Program-made: the position numbers and the translations under genes
Notes under the pieces: model-generated
What the model was told of the DNA's origin: nothing
The model's database searches: none
The model's input: the letters and a program-made list of their open reading frames with translations, nothing else
NCBI GenBank assembly: GCA_030762175.1
Contig: CM060840.1
Span: 41,377,501 to 41,441,500, forward strand
Length of the DNA: 64,000 bases
Reading direction: 5' to 3'
DNA from: Metallyticus violacea
Lineage: Eukaryota; Arthropoda; Insecta; Mantodea; Metallyticidae
Part shown: positions 49,690 to 60,279 of the stretch, one piece after another
Position numbering within the stretch: the first letter of the stretch is position 1
Layout of the letters: each line of letters begins with the position of its first letter

Positions 49690-50235
49690 AAATCAACATA
49701 ACTATCCCAGTTTAAACTTTATGGCCTCTTTTGACTTCAGAATAACATAAAATGTTTCCATCCTGTTCTTAATCTTCCTTTAGTTATTTTTTCTCTTTTG
49801 TTCATTATAAAGTGGTTTAAGAAGTGTGCTTTCATCCATCTTAGGATGTGCTTGTTACAATTTATTTTCCATTTTTCTACCATTAATTTAGTATTTCTTT
49901 AATATTGCCAATTGTATTCCCTCTTCTTTTGTCACTTCTGTTTATTGTCCAGTTCTCGCAGCTATCGGTTAGAGATGGAACTGCCATAATCTTATAAAAC
50001 TTAAACTGAATTTCCCTTTTGGTGTGATTCCTCAAAGTCCCCCTACTTCATCATTCTAAATGTGAATAGTTTGTTTTCAACATCTAATAGTTTTACATAT
50101 GAAATGAAATATCTTAAACGGTTAAAAAATATGACTTCTTCAAAAACTATTTGTTCAATTTTGTACATAAAATAATAACCTTAAATGTTGTTGCCTTTTC
50201 CTCATTGATTATGCTTGTGGTTTTTACATTTAGTT
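49690..50235 (-). pseudogene. LINE reverse-transcriptase 3' end, decayed (RTE/CR1-like)
   Basis: Minus-strand reading, in order: KIEQIVFEEVIFFNRLRYFI and then LDVENKLFTFRMMK (about 50060-50170), equivalent to 'IINDxIIEQVxxFxYLGxxIS...DIxxKLxxFxxxCG'; then HTKREIQFKFYKIMAVPSL followed by CENWTINRSDKRR (about 49910-50030), equivalent to 'TRxETxxKFYKxMAVPxLLYGSExWTLxxRDxxR'; then KHILRWMKAHFLNHFIMNKR and GRLRTGWK (about 49750-49860), equivalent to 'EHVxRMxxxRxPKxxxxYKP...GRPRxRWxD'. It is the same type of element as 7745-8310 but inverted. The catalytic YADD block is absent in both, consistent with 5' truncation during target-primed insertion. Confidence 0.83.
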
Positions 50236-52102
50236 AGTGTGAATATAAAAAATTATAAACTGATACTTTTAAATTAATACACAATTACTGCTATCAGTTT
50301 ATATTCAGCTCAGTGATTAAAATATGACTGAATAAATGTCATTAAATAATAAATAATGGAAATATTTTTCTTATAAAATCAAGAAATTTAAATTATCATT
50401 TATAAAATCAAGAAAATAAACTGGTTTAATACATAAGAAACGTGTAATAAAATTAATCTATAATTTCCAGTATACACTTCGCCGGGCTAAATTAATCAAT
50501 ACTTAATGAAAACGTTCGGCAAAGCTTTAAAAAAATCCTATTTAAAAGGATTTTTTCAAATGGATTATGATTTTTACATCTCTTTCCTCTTTCATAATAT
50601 TATCTTAAAAAATACATTAAGCTATACCTACGGTATTATATTACAATAACATAAGCTGCAGTCTCTAATGCACACTTGAAAATATATCTGCTAGACTTTC
50701 AGTGAATTATCTGTTCTATTGAATGTTGATGGATGTCCTCGCTAGAATTCCTCGGTTGTACTGCAAGAGGCGTAAAACAATAAACGTAAACACGGCTTGG
50801 CATTAAATGACGATAAAATAAACAAGTCCATATCCTTAATGGAACAATGAAAATGTTGCTATAAACTTAGTTTGCTATTCACTCAGCTAATGCCATTCAT
50901 TATGAGTTCCATTAGTGATTCAACAAACAGAATGGCGGTCTAAAAACCATATAAATTCGAAAAAAAATTCTATATGGATAATACACTAATTTGTGTACAC
51001 TATGGGCCTTCATCGGAGTTTTAATATTCTATCTGAGCATATAGCAAAGTTCTTGACACCAGAATTAGCATAATATTATTTATATCCCTATTAGTTTAAT
51101 GGAACTTTTATAATTAAACCAAAGCATCTTTTTATCAAACATAATGAAAAACATGGTCTATAATGAGGATAAGTTGAAACACTTGATTCAAAAGATAGAG
51201 AAGCTTGCCTGGAGAACCGAGATTAAGCTTGTTTGTGGTGACACTACATTAATGGCGTCTGCAGTTGCGGCAGGTCAGTCGGCAATTTGGAACTTTTGTT
51301 TCCGTGATTATTACAGGGGTGCCTGGTTTGCTGTACCCCATAAGAATTGAACGTTTACTTTCCTATAACTACGCAGTTTTGTGCATTACAAATCCTGCAG
51401 GAGATTTCTATCTTGCACCCCACGTTAGTATTTGCGGTTATTAGATCTGTAAGGACCTTGGTTTGCAATCGCAGTGCAAACCATTGTTTCCGTAAGCTTG
51501 TGAAGATGAGAGGAAGCGGTAATAACGATCATTATGTTTATGCAAAGTCTGAAACTTCTTCTTGTTCCCAGGCAAGTTTGCCTCGAGTTTATAGACTGAT
51601 TCGTTGCCAAGAAATCTTGTTCACACTTTTACTTATGACATAACCCGAAAGTTAGGCAAATTGTCTTCTTTTTATCTGGATATTTAAGAGTCAGATAGAA
51701 ATGAAAATATCTCCGTACTTTTGGGGTCAATAGGGTCAGTTTTATATTGCTCTTTTTTTTTAGTCTATTTTGACTTCTGTTGCGTATTTTGAGGTTTAAA
51801 AATTATATTCATATATTTTGTATGGTTGGTATTTATTCTAGGATTATATATGCAATTTTAAAAGCACATAAAGAATTTTGACTCACCGAAGTGAAAAAAT
51901 TTATAAAATTAATTGGCACTTTCACCACACAAAAATATATATTGAGAATCTTGCTTTATATTTATTTCTTTTCAAGCAATCAAAAACCTTCTCCTCAACC
52001 CATTTACTTAAGCTCTTTAAGTAGCAGATCCTTTATTACTGAAAGGAACGCACGGTTACTAGGACATACGAATAACAGGAGATGGAGGATGTAGGAAGTA
52101 CT
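50236..52102. other. Non-coding, unrecognised short frames
   Basis: Three frames at 51144-51350, 51347-51643 (+) and 51425-51610 (-) lie in a slightly GC-richer patch; the first includes GDTTLMASAVAAGQSAIWNF. No family recognised. A 10-bp-stem A/T-rich hairpin sits at about 50529-50556. Confidence 0.4.
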
Positions 52103-52382
52103 GTAGTTTTGAATAGTCCTGGCGAATGATCTATCTATCTGCGCGAGACAATTCTAGAAAATTTGTGGTGGGAGTAACTTCTCAGCTGTATAAATGTAAC
52201 AACAATTGCAAATGAGAAAGTTGAGACTGGACTACTGTGCAATAAACCATCCCTACAATGTGTTTGGTGCGGAAGTAAGAGAGATACTAACCTGATTCCC
52301 CAATAAAGGCACAAACAGACATAAACTCGACCAGAAACCACTGCGTATCTTTTTCTCATTCGCCAGGACTATTGAAAACTAC
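52103..52382. mobile_element. MITE-like element with 27-bp terminal inverted repeats
   Basis: Positions 52103-52129 (beginning GTAGTTTTGAATAGTC) and the reverse complement of 52356-52382 (beginning GTAGTTTTCAATAGTC) match at 26 of 27 bases; both end CCTGGCGAATGA. They enclose 226 bp with no recognised coding content, so the whole 280-bp unit has the size and structure of a miniature inverted-repeat element. No target-site duplication was evident at the immediate flanks, so the true termini may lie slightly outside the matched segment or be damaged. The superfamily is not known. Confidence 0.7.
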
Positions 52383-52439
52383 TTTGCTTTCTCTTGATGA
52401 ATATTTCCATGATATTGGTGTGGATGTTCTGCTGTATCT

Positions 52440-52580
52440 GGTATGCGTTCTTTCGAAATTGCTCATTTTAAATATGCTCCAATCACATCAGTGGAAGTAG
52501 AACCTTCTTTTTCCACGATGAAAAATGTTCTCTCTGACACCTTGAAAAAACATCTTGCTGCTAGTAACCAAGAAAAGTAA
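52440..52580 (+). pseudogene. hAT transposase dimerisation-domain fragment
   Basis: An open stretch ending at a TAA (52578-52580) reads FEIAHFKYAPITSVEVEPSF followed by STMKNVLSDTLKKHLA. This matches the C-terminal hAT dimerisation block ('FKYAPxTSVxVERSFSxxKxxLSDxR') that ends many hAT transposases and domesticated relatives of the CGGBP1 type. The invariant Arg of 'ERSFS' is Pro here. The catalytic RNase H-like domain was not found upstream; the MITE-like element at 52103-52382 lies 58 bp before it. Confidence 0.72.
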
Positions 52581-53806
52581 GCTTAAATGCTTTATTTATG
52601 TGATAAAGAAATGATTATGTATCTTAAATATTTTTAATTAATAACGAATGATACTACTTTCTGTGTTCACTTTTAATAAATGCCTGTTTTAATTATATTA
52701 TTGCCATTTTCAGTATTTTAAGTGTCTTTTTGCCTACCCATTTTAGCCATAATAAATGCCTGAATTTCCGGGCTCTGCTTATAACTGGCTTATGTTAAAA
52801 AGACAAACAACGAATTAGTTCATGATGGAAGCAAAACCCTGCATACATTAAAGGTGGAAAAGAAATAATATTCATAAAGTATTCCCAAAACGGCTATATA
52901 CCTAACAAAGGAGAGAGAGGGTAACAATATTTGAATATGCAACATGCCCTAGAATTTGCTCTTTTAGTTCAGATGCAGGATGAATTGTAGGTCGTGCTCG
53001 ACTTCCATATTACTGATTCTGCTTCCACAACTTGACAGTACGCCGCAAAAAATCGTTGATGACTCAGTTGCCACCAATCTGAAAAAGCTATCTAAAACAG
53101 CAAAGTGGCTTTTTTACTATTATTAGAGCGACCGTACATGAAAACCATATCTGTTTATTCAGAAAAGTTATTCTTCCATAGTAAGACTCTGGAATGATCA
53201 GAATAAAAAAACTTAATATAGAAAGCAAACTAACCAAGAGTTGAAATAAATTTAGTTGGTAACAAACCATTTTAATAAGAATATAAGGGAGTTATCTTAT
53301 CAATGCATGACCGCTGAATGTGTACATCAGTATTTACATTATTAATTTTAATTATGGGGTTAACTGAATGGACGAAGTAATTGTGGCAAATTGCATGCGG
53401 ATAAGCGGTTTAATGGAGAAGGAACTGGACAAGAAACTCAGTTCGTAGGCTGTGAATGGTTTTTGTATGTTTGATTTTAAATACAAAAAATGATGGAGTA
53501 ATTCAAGTACTCGTTAAATATATTTAACACATTAATAAAATTTAGTAGCAACAAAATTCATAGCAATATAATGACAAATAATTCGCATATGAATAAAATA
53601 ATAATTACTAAATATTAACTTTAATATTATGTTCTTAATTTAAAATGAATATTAATGAAGGATTCATTTAATTTTACGTATATTTTTAGCTGACACAACA
53701 AGCTAAAATAATTACTGTTTTAACAAGTATTTGACTTGTAAAACTGTTTCAGTTTTTTTTTATAACAAAGTAATGGTGGAAGAAAACCTAAGTAATTACT
53801 TCCCAT
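52581..53806. other. AT-rich non-coding
   Basis: No feature recognised. Confidence 0.5.
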
Positions 53807-54130
53807 ATGGAATATAACAAAAGTAAACCGAGCGAAAAGTCTACATACAATTACAATGGAAACCTTACTGCAAGACAACGAAAAGATAAATGTACATGCA
53901 ATAAACAAGAATTAGTTCTCCAGGTCACTACGCCCAACACAACAAATGACACAGGTTTCAAATTTATCAAATGTCAGAGAAAATTTTGTGGTTGTCTTGC
54001 TAGAGGATGTCGTAGCAGAAAGGCGGAACACGAGTTCTCGTCCAACAAGATGTTAGTCTCGAGCAAGAACAAGTCAAAGTTCACATTAGATATAAGCTAC
54101 AAGAGCCAAATGCTACGTGTCGAGAAGTAG
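53807..54130 (+). CDS. Unrecognised basic, Cys-containing 107-codon frame
   Basis: Begins MEYNKSKPSEKSTYNYNGNL and carries a CQRKFCGCLARGCRSRK segment (residues 54-70), with further Cys earlier (KCTCNK, residues 27-32). Lys/Arg content is high. The Cys spacing does not match a zinc finger or knuckle that I know. The ATG is in an A-rich context but no promoter or splice signals are evident. Could be a small gene, a domain of a spliced gene, or chance. Confidence 0.2.
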   Translation: MEYNKSKPSEKSTYNYNGNLTARQRKDKCTCNKQELVLQVTTPNTTNDTGFKFIKCQRKFCGCLARGCRSRKAEHEFSSNKMLVSSKNKSKFTLDISYKSQMLRVEK

Positions 54131-55202
54131 AGCGAGAAAGAAAAGCAGTAGGTAAGCATGGTGCTACTTAGCGGTAAGAAAAGGAAGGAAAGTCCGAAGA
54201 TTCGATAGGAAGGCAAGCTTCCTTGCGGAGTAAGAGCACACACAAACCTAGCTTAGCGGCGAATACCTATATAATGCTACAACTTGTAACGAAAGCAAAG
54301 TACTAAGTACAAGTGTAAAATTTAACACATTAGCCAGACATTTATGGACCTTTTATTTTAATTTAACTTTGAAAATACACCCCTAAAGTTGTATTGGTAT
54401 TTTAATTGTATCCTGTACATTTCTAGATATCTGCTAAGTACAAAAAATTAAACTTACATTATTATAAATTTCAATAAGTGAAAATTTAGTAATGTATATT
54501 TTATATGTAAACTGTGTTGGTTTGCTTTTATTAAATTAACTATTGAGAGCAAATTAATTTTTTTTTTCGTTTCAAACATTATTATATACGGATTAAGAAA
54601 GTATTATCAACTCCAGAGAATAATGTCGAAGGGTTTGTGTTTGTATTCAGTGGGTCTTCTAATTCATAATATAGGCTTTCCTATTTTTCTGCACAAATTT
54701 TCATCTTGCAGCTGAAGACCCCTTTCATACATCTAATTTTCTGTGTAATTCCTGAAACATAAACAAATAAATCCATCATCTTGTTCGATTCCAGATATTC
54801 GCAGGGCATTTTTGTGAAAAAGTTATTCACCCCAGTCAGCGTGGAAAACTCATTGGGAAAATAGAGAATCTTACAGGCTTTCTTCACATTACACAATATA
54901 TATGGGAACGTGAAATGCGCATAACTATGTTTACTCGCTGTTCAGCGCAGTCATTAGCCATATGTGTTAGCTTTGTAGATATTTCTTTCTTTTGACTGCC
55001 TATAGTGACGTCTCTAAATTGTCTACAAAAAAATGAACCTCATGTATATTGTTATCTATTGTACCTCTGAGAAGTCGCACCAGCAAATTGCATAGGACGT
55101 GAGGAGGTAGCGAACAACGTCAGTCACGTGAAATACCTTTGCTGGAGATCACCAAACAAAATAAATAAAGGGAAAAGAAGACAACTGTGATTTTTATACG
55201 GG
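54131..55202. other. Non-coding, nothing recognised
   Basis: The 71-codon minus-strand frame 54681-54896 has no recognisable domain. Confidence 0.45.
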
Positions 55203-55269
55203 AAAAATCTCAGTTACACAATCTTAACCCGAACAATCGCTTTAAGCGGTGGGTTAAGTTGAGATTTTT
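55203..55269. other. Imperfect nested hairpin, 67 nt
   Basis: Three arm pairs nest around one centre: AAAAATCTCA (55203-55212) with TGAGATTTTT (55260-55269); CTTAACCC (55223-55230) with GGGTTAAG (55251-55258); CGCT (55238-55241) with AGCG (55245-55248). The outer arms are separated from the middle arms by 10 nt on the left and 1 nt on the right. It could be a foldback element remnant or a structured transcript. Confidence 0.55.
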
Positions 55270-57040
55270 TTTTTTTGGTATGTTATTGCCATATAAAAAT
55301 TATATTTTGTATAAACAATTTGAATTTGGCATGTTTTAATTGACAAAAATACAGTAATTGACGTCTATATTGAAGTCATAAAAACTGGAAGTACTATCAT
55401 TGAAAGAAGAATAAAAATAGATTCAAGTTTCAGAAAAAATTAACATTACAAATTTTTACGCCGAGGATTACGATGACATCTACTATGTATAAGATTTATC
55501 TTACATCGGTGTTGAAGAATTGGTTATATAAATGTTGTAATACAGGAATTCACACAATATATGATAGTTTACACACATTACATTAGCTGATAATCAAGTT
55601 ATGATGGAAGGAGACGAGATCTAAATTATACTCTCAGAAAACTCAACGAAGAGCATAAAAATGAGAATTGCAACTAAATGTGTTACTTTTGGGAATGTAT
55701 CAGTGAATCTAATTTTGGATAATTCTAATACTTAACACATGTATTGATGAAATGGTTAGACAATGGCTAAAGAAACTTACATATTATTCACATAAAATAA
55801 GTGGATCGCAATAATGAAAATGTTTTTTGCTAACAATCAAGTAATTATCTCAAATAATGAGAATAATATACAAAAAAAAAATTGCACGACCCATGTAACA
55901 TATCAACCCACTATAATATGAAAATATCTATGGCTTTTCAAAGCAAAAATTCAATTCGATCTAAATGAACAATCCAGAATAAAAAATAGAACAAGTTCAT
56001 AAATTTAATGTCTGGGGAAAACTATGGCATATTTTCGAAATATTGACCAGAAAGTCAAAATAGAAAATTTGAATAATATGAATAGTACGTTAGCAGAGCC
56101 CCTTGTAATAAAGTGCGAAAAGAAACAATAGTAAAATGTTATAAAGTACTCTGCCTGTCGGTATCTTTTATATGAGAAACATGGTTCATGAAACAAAAAG
56201 ATAAGTAGGTTTACAAGAAATTAAAGTAACTTTATCAAGCACATATTGGTACACAAAACTAGATTACAATAAATTACAATAAATATATTACTTACAGCAA
56301 AACTTTTTCCAAATAAATATAAAAAATTAACACATACAAGAACAACTAAAAGTCACTTCTGGAAAGAACAGACATCTCCATACTCCCACACGACATTGAA
56401 AGGAAAGATATTAGAAAAATCTCTAATTTGATCTGGAGTAATCAAGTACTTTGCCGTTACCGTCAGAAAGGTATAGCACATGAAGGGTGAAGCTGACGTT
56501 AATGGTAATGACGACGATTCCTGTTACAGGAGCAAATTTATACTGGGTGATTAAAATGTCCTACACTATAGGATATAGAACTGAGTTATGTTAAATAATA
56601 TTGTGTTACATTATACCACTGTGTTATTAGTACAAAAACTGAATATAAAAAATATGCATTAGTCCTCATTAATACAGATAGCGATACATGAAAGGAGGGG
56701 ACGTAGTTTTAAATTATATTGAAAACACGAATGACACTCAGGACAGATATTCGTACAATGAAAACTTTAAACATTTATCTCAACCGTCATTTCCTGCGCA
56801 AGCACTTTAATCATCATATTCCATAAGGTTGGACTTTTGATTCACTCTCTATAATTATCTTGGAACTGTGAGGGTCAGTCAGATAACAATGCATTGTATT
56901 GAAATAAGGTGGAAATTTGATTTTGGTACAGTTTTCCAAGTCTTCGTTTACAGTCTTTGATAATAATAGAATCTTAAAATAACATGTGGTAGCACTGAAT
57001 CTTTTTAGAAAATACTGACATACGCATTCCTGAATGCGGA
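55270..57040. other. AT-rich non-coding
   Basis: No feature recognised; short frames only. Confidence 0.5.
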
Positions 57041-57305
57041 AATGAAGTGCTGAAAGACTGAAGAATGTTTATGGGGACTCACCAAGGAATTTCAGCACTA
57101 TTAGATGCTGGTTCAGTACTGTATGGAAACTGAAGGGCAAACCCTAAATGCTGATGAAAAGCGGAGCGGCCGCCCGACCACTGCAGCGAATCCATGCAAC
57201 ATACGAGTTGACGAGATCATTCTGATCGACGAGAACTTGTATCTCAAGTTGAGGACAGTGATTTTGATTGCACGAGAACATCTTACCTTGCTAACAGATG
57301 GGTAA
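57041..57305 (+). pseudogene. Mariner-type transposase DNA-binding region, decayed
   Basis: The plus strand gives, after a frameshift, DEKRSGRPTTA (57156-57188) and then NIRVDEIILIDENLYLKLRT. This corresponds to the '(E)DDxRSGRPxTxxxxENVxxVRxLVxxDRRLTxRxIAE' linker and second helix-turn-helix of mariner-type transposases. Upstream, MLVQYCMETEGQTL fits the '..WFxRFKEGRxSVE' segment. The frame ends at a TAA at 57303-57305 and no DDE motif follows, so only the N-terminal part is recognisable. Confidence 0.65.
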
Positions 57306-58561
57306 ACACCTTTGGAAAGAACGGAGATTATACTGAAAATTGAGAAGTTAATCACGAAAGTTGTGGTTTTATGCTATGAACTTTCACATTGTTTTCTTGT
57401 AAATTAAAAAGAAAAAAAAACAAACAAAAGGAAGCATTGCTTTCTCACTGACCCCAGAACATTTCATAATTTGAAATAAGTGATGCAGATATTAAGAAAA
57501 ACATATTCTTAAGAAAATTAAATTAAATTAAATTAAAAATGCACAAAACTATAGTAAAAAGTTGAATCGAACTCTTGGGAAAGTGATGAATCAATGGAAC
57601 AAAAACAAAAACCATGGAATTACGGCGATATAGTTGTGCTATAATTGTATAAGAACGCAATATAAATTAAATAATTAGAGAACAAATGGGTAGAAGTAAA
57701 TACTTTTGAATGTACCATTTTAACCGATCAATAAGTAATTCAATGGAAAGTGTAATATCCAAGGGGAATGAAAGAGATCTTTTAAGATTGTATGACAAAA
57801 CATCAACGCTGAAAACTGGAAAATGACAAACTACATTTTATTGTAGAGAAGACAACAGGCATTATCAGTATTTTGGCACATATAAGACAGTTTTAGCGAA
57901 AACATTACGCCATTGTGTTCTCATTTCTATCTTGCTTGATGTCTTCTCCTCTCTCATTCCTTATCTTGTTCATCTGGCTACGCCAGCTAATGATTGGTTC
58001 CTCGCATATCGAAAGTTCTGTATGTTATGACGTAACCATTCCGACAGCAGGTAAGCTCTCGCTTTCCTTCCACATACAGAGAGTCGTCTTCGGGGCAGCG
58101 TGGGTTATACTTCCTTACCGTTTTCTCTTCACAATTGTTAGGCCCGGAGGTTTCTCCGAAAGATAAATGCATATGCTCGTGCATTGTTGCATCAAATATT
58201 TACACATTTTTTGTATAAAAAAGCTAGTACCTTTTTTGCAATAGATATTGCTGATTTATACATTGTGTACATTTGCTGTTATTAATATCAAATATATTGT
58301 GCTTATTATGGTTATAATTATTATTGTTTAATAAATAATGTTATAATTGAAATTTACTCTTTTCCTGTATTGTAAACTTATCTTTCTATTGTCACATCTT
58401 GTGGGTTTACTTCCAGGGCTATAACTTGAACTGGCATTAACAGGAGGATGTCGATTCTTAATTATTGGGATACACAATTGCCATACTAGCAATATGGATA
58501 TCTTCGAAACGTTTTAATTCCTGCCCCATGCCTCAAATTTTCTTTACAAATACAATGATGT
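57306..58561. other. Non-coding with an (AAATT)n run
   Basis: Pentanucleotide AAATT repeated about four times at 57515-57537. The 83-codon frame 57915-58166 (+) is hydrophobic and unrecognised. Confidence 0.5.
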
Positions 58562-58670
58562 ATAAATAAACTACAAACTGTCACCAAAGGCTCTCCCTAA
58601 CTTGGACTAATCTTTTAATTAAAATATAAACAGCCACCAAAGGCACTCCCTGACTTGGAATAATCTTATA
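58562..58670. repeat. Two-copy tandem duplication, 53-bp period
   Basis: CACCAAAGGCTCTCCCTAAC (from 58582) recurs as CACCAAAGGCACTCCCTGAC (from 58635), with matching flanks (ATAAACTACAAAC / ATAAAC and TTGGACTAATCTT / TTGGAATAATCTT). Copies have diverged at several sites. Confidence 0.85.
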
Positions 58671-59687
58671 CTTTGTTCTTCGTATGTATCTACCGAGCTC
58701 TTAATATGCGATCTTTGCTCAGAAAGTCAGTGATGACTTAAACAACTGTGTAAATCTACATTTCCTGTTCCGCAAGGGTATTTCAAGAATAATGGTTGCA
58801 GCTCAATGACGAAAGTACATAATGCAGGGTTGGCTTTATGTACTGCAGAATGGACACACTTTATATTATACTTCATTTTAGTATGTCGCTGGTGAAACAT
58901 AATCATGGGATACAATGCAGGATTGCCTGCTTGCCTGCGACCCGTAATCAATAGCTGGGCCAGAGTTGTTTTAAAGGGCATGCTCACTGACGTCGGGCAT
59001 AAAGAGGACAGATAATATGCCCAATGCGATACAACTGCTTTTGTTCTGCATCCAGAGGCGCGAGCTTTCAATTACCAACGTTTCGAGAAGATTGATTCAG
59101 GGTCAACCTCGAAGCGGTAGAGGGAGTAATCATCAGTGTAATTAAATCATTTGCGGAATTACTTCTGACGGTCAGATTCCTAAGCTTACAATGACGTTAG
59201 CACTGTTTGAACAGAAGTGCACTTTCAGTGATTGCCTAATATTTACGGCCTCCAATGCTCTCGGGTTTCCAGTTGATTATCTTGAAGACAAATGTTCTTA
59301 TTGGCTCCAATGTTCCTCGATCTTATATTTCTTCTCTTCTCTTTGCTGACCAATCGAAGCTGTGCTTCCCACCCTCTCTTCTGCAGCATCTTTTCATGTT
59401 CCATATCAATATAAGCTGATCTTTTATGAAAAGCTAAAACCCTGCATCCAATGGTCTAACTAGTTAAAACGTTTTTCCTCATATTTCAAAGAGTAGATCC
59501 CAATGAACTACGACTAATTTGTGTTATTTACTAATTTATCCTCTAAACAGCTTTGGTATTTCGCATGCGAAGCTAACAATAAGAAAGAAAACAAAGCATA
59601 CAGATAAGAACAAAATTACAAAAATGGGCAGCATTGAAAGTGGAGTTGGTGCGAAAGGAAAAACTAGTTCTGGTATCACATAACAGG
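58671..59687. other. Non-coding, one unrecognised 114-codon minus-strand frame
   Basis: The frame 58727-59071 (-) begins MKARASGCRTKAVVSHWAYY and lies in a more GC-balanced patch; no domain is recognised. No continuation of the piggyBac fragment was seen in this stretch. Confidence 0.35.
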
Positions 59688-59975
59688 TTATTTCTCTCCC
59701 AAATTTTCCTGTTTTGGCTGGGATATATAAAACTCCAATGACACATTAATAGTTTTTCTTATATCAGTGACGGATTCGTTAGGATTATAAAGCATGAATA
59801 ACGTTCTTACCACCATATTGCAAATATCTTTGATAGGAGCAAAATTGTCACTTTCCCTTCTATCTTCATGTGTGACTACATTGTCAAATGTAGACATTTC
59901 AGTAACAATCTCTATCTGTGCTCTGAGATTGCAGCTGTATATAGTAGGCATTTTTGTTGCACAATTTACGAACAT
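59688..59975 (-). pseudogene. piggyBac-type transposase fragment
   Basis: An uninterrupted 95-codon minus-strand frame contains DNVVTHEDRRESDNFAPIKD (residues 31-50), equivalent to 'FDDxxTRxERRxTDKLAPIRxVF'. Then come ICNMVVRTLFMLYNPNESVT and ISQPKQENLG, equivalent to 'xFxxNCQKxYxPGExVTIDExLxxFRGRCxFRxYxPSKPxKYGIK'. In intact piggyBac transposases the first catalytic Asp falls in the 'VTIDE' block; here VTDIRK has an altered order, so the enzyme is dead even though the frame is open. The end at 59688 cuts off the rest of the catalytic core. The plus-strand frame 59794-60009 is antisense shadow. Confidence 0.82.
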
Positions 59976-60039
59976 TGTCTTTATTTTGTCGGTTTGCCCA
60001 ACAATTTAGACGGATTTCAACAATAATAATTAAAAGTTC

Positions 60040-60279
60040 TTACTTCACAAAACATTTTAAATTACGAATAGGTTCATCAGCATATGACAGTCTTAATATT
60101 TCCAGTTGCTGATTTGAGCAGGTCAAAACAGAATTTAGAATATCAATATCGAAATACATACAGAATACTTCTCTTGGGCGCTTGGCTTCACCTTCACGAT
60201 AGTAGGTCCTCTCTGATTCGTTATGAGCTCTGTTTTCCATATCGTGTCTAAAGAAGCTGTCAATTTCCATTGGGTTCAA
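60040..60279 (-). pseudogene. Open frame next to the piggyBac fragment, origin uncertain
   Basis: A 79-codon minus-strand frame (begins MNPMEIDSFFRHDMENRAHN) lies 64 bp 5' of the piggyBac fragment on the same strand but in another frame. It is acidic/basic-mixed and hydrophilic. It sits where a piggyBac N-terminal region would be, but I cannot match it block by block, so its membership of the same element is an inference from position only. Confidence 0.3.
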
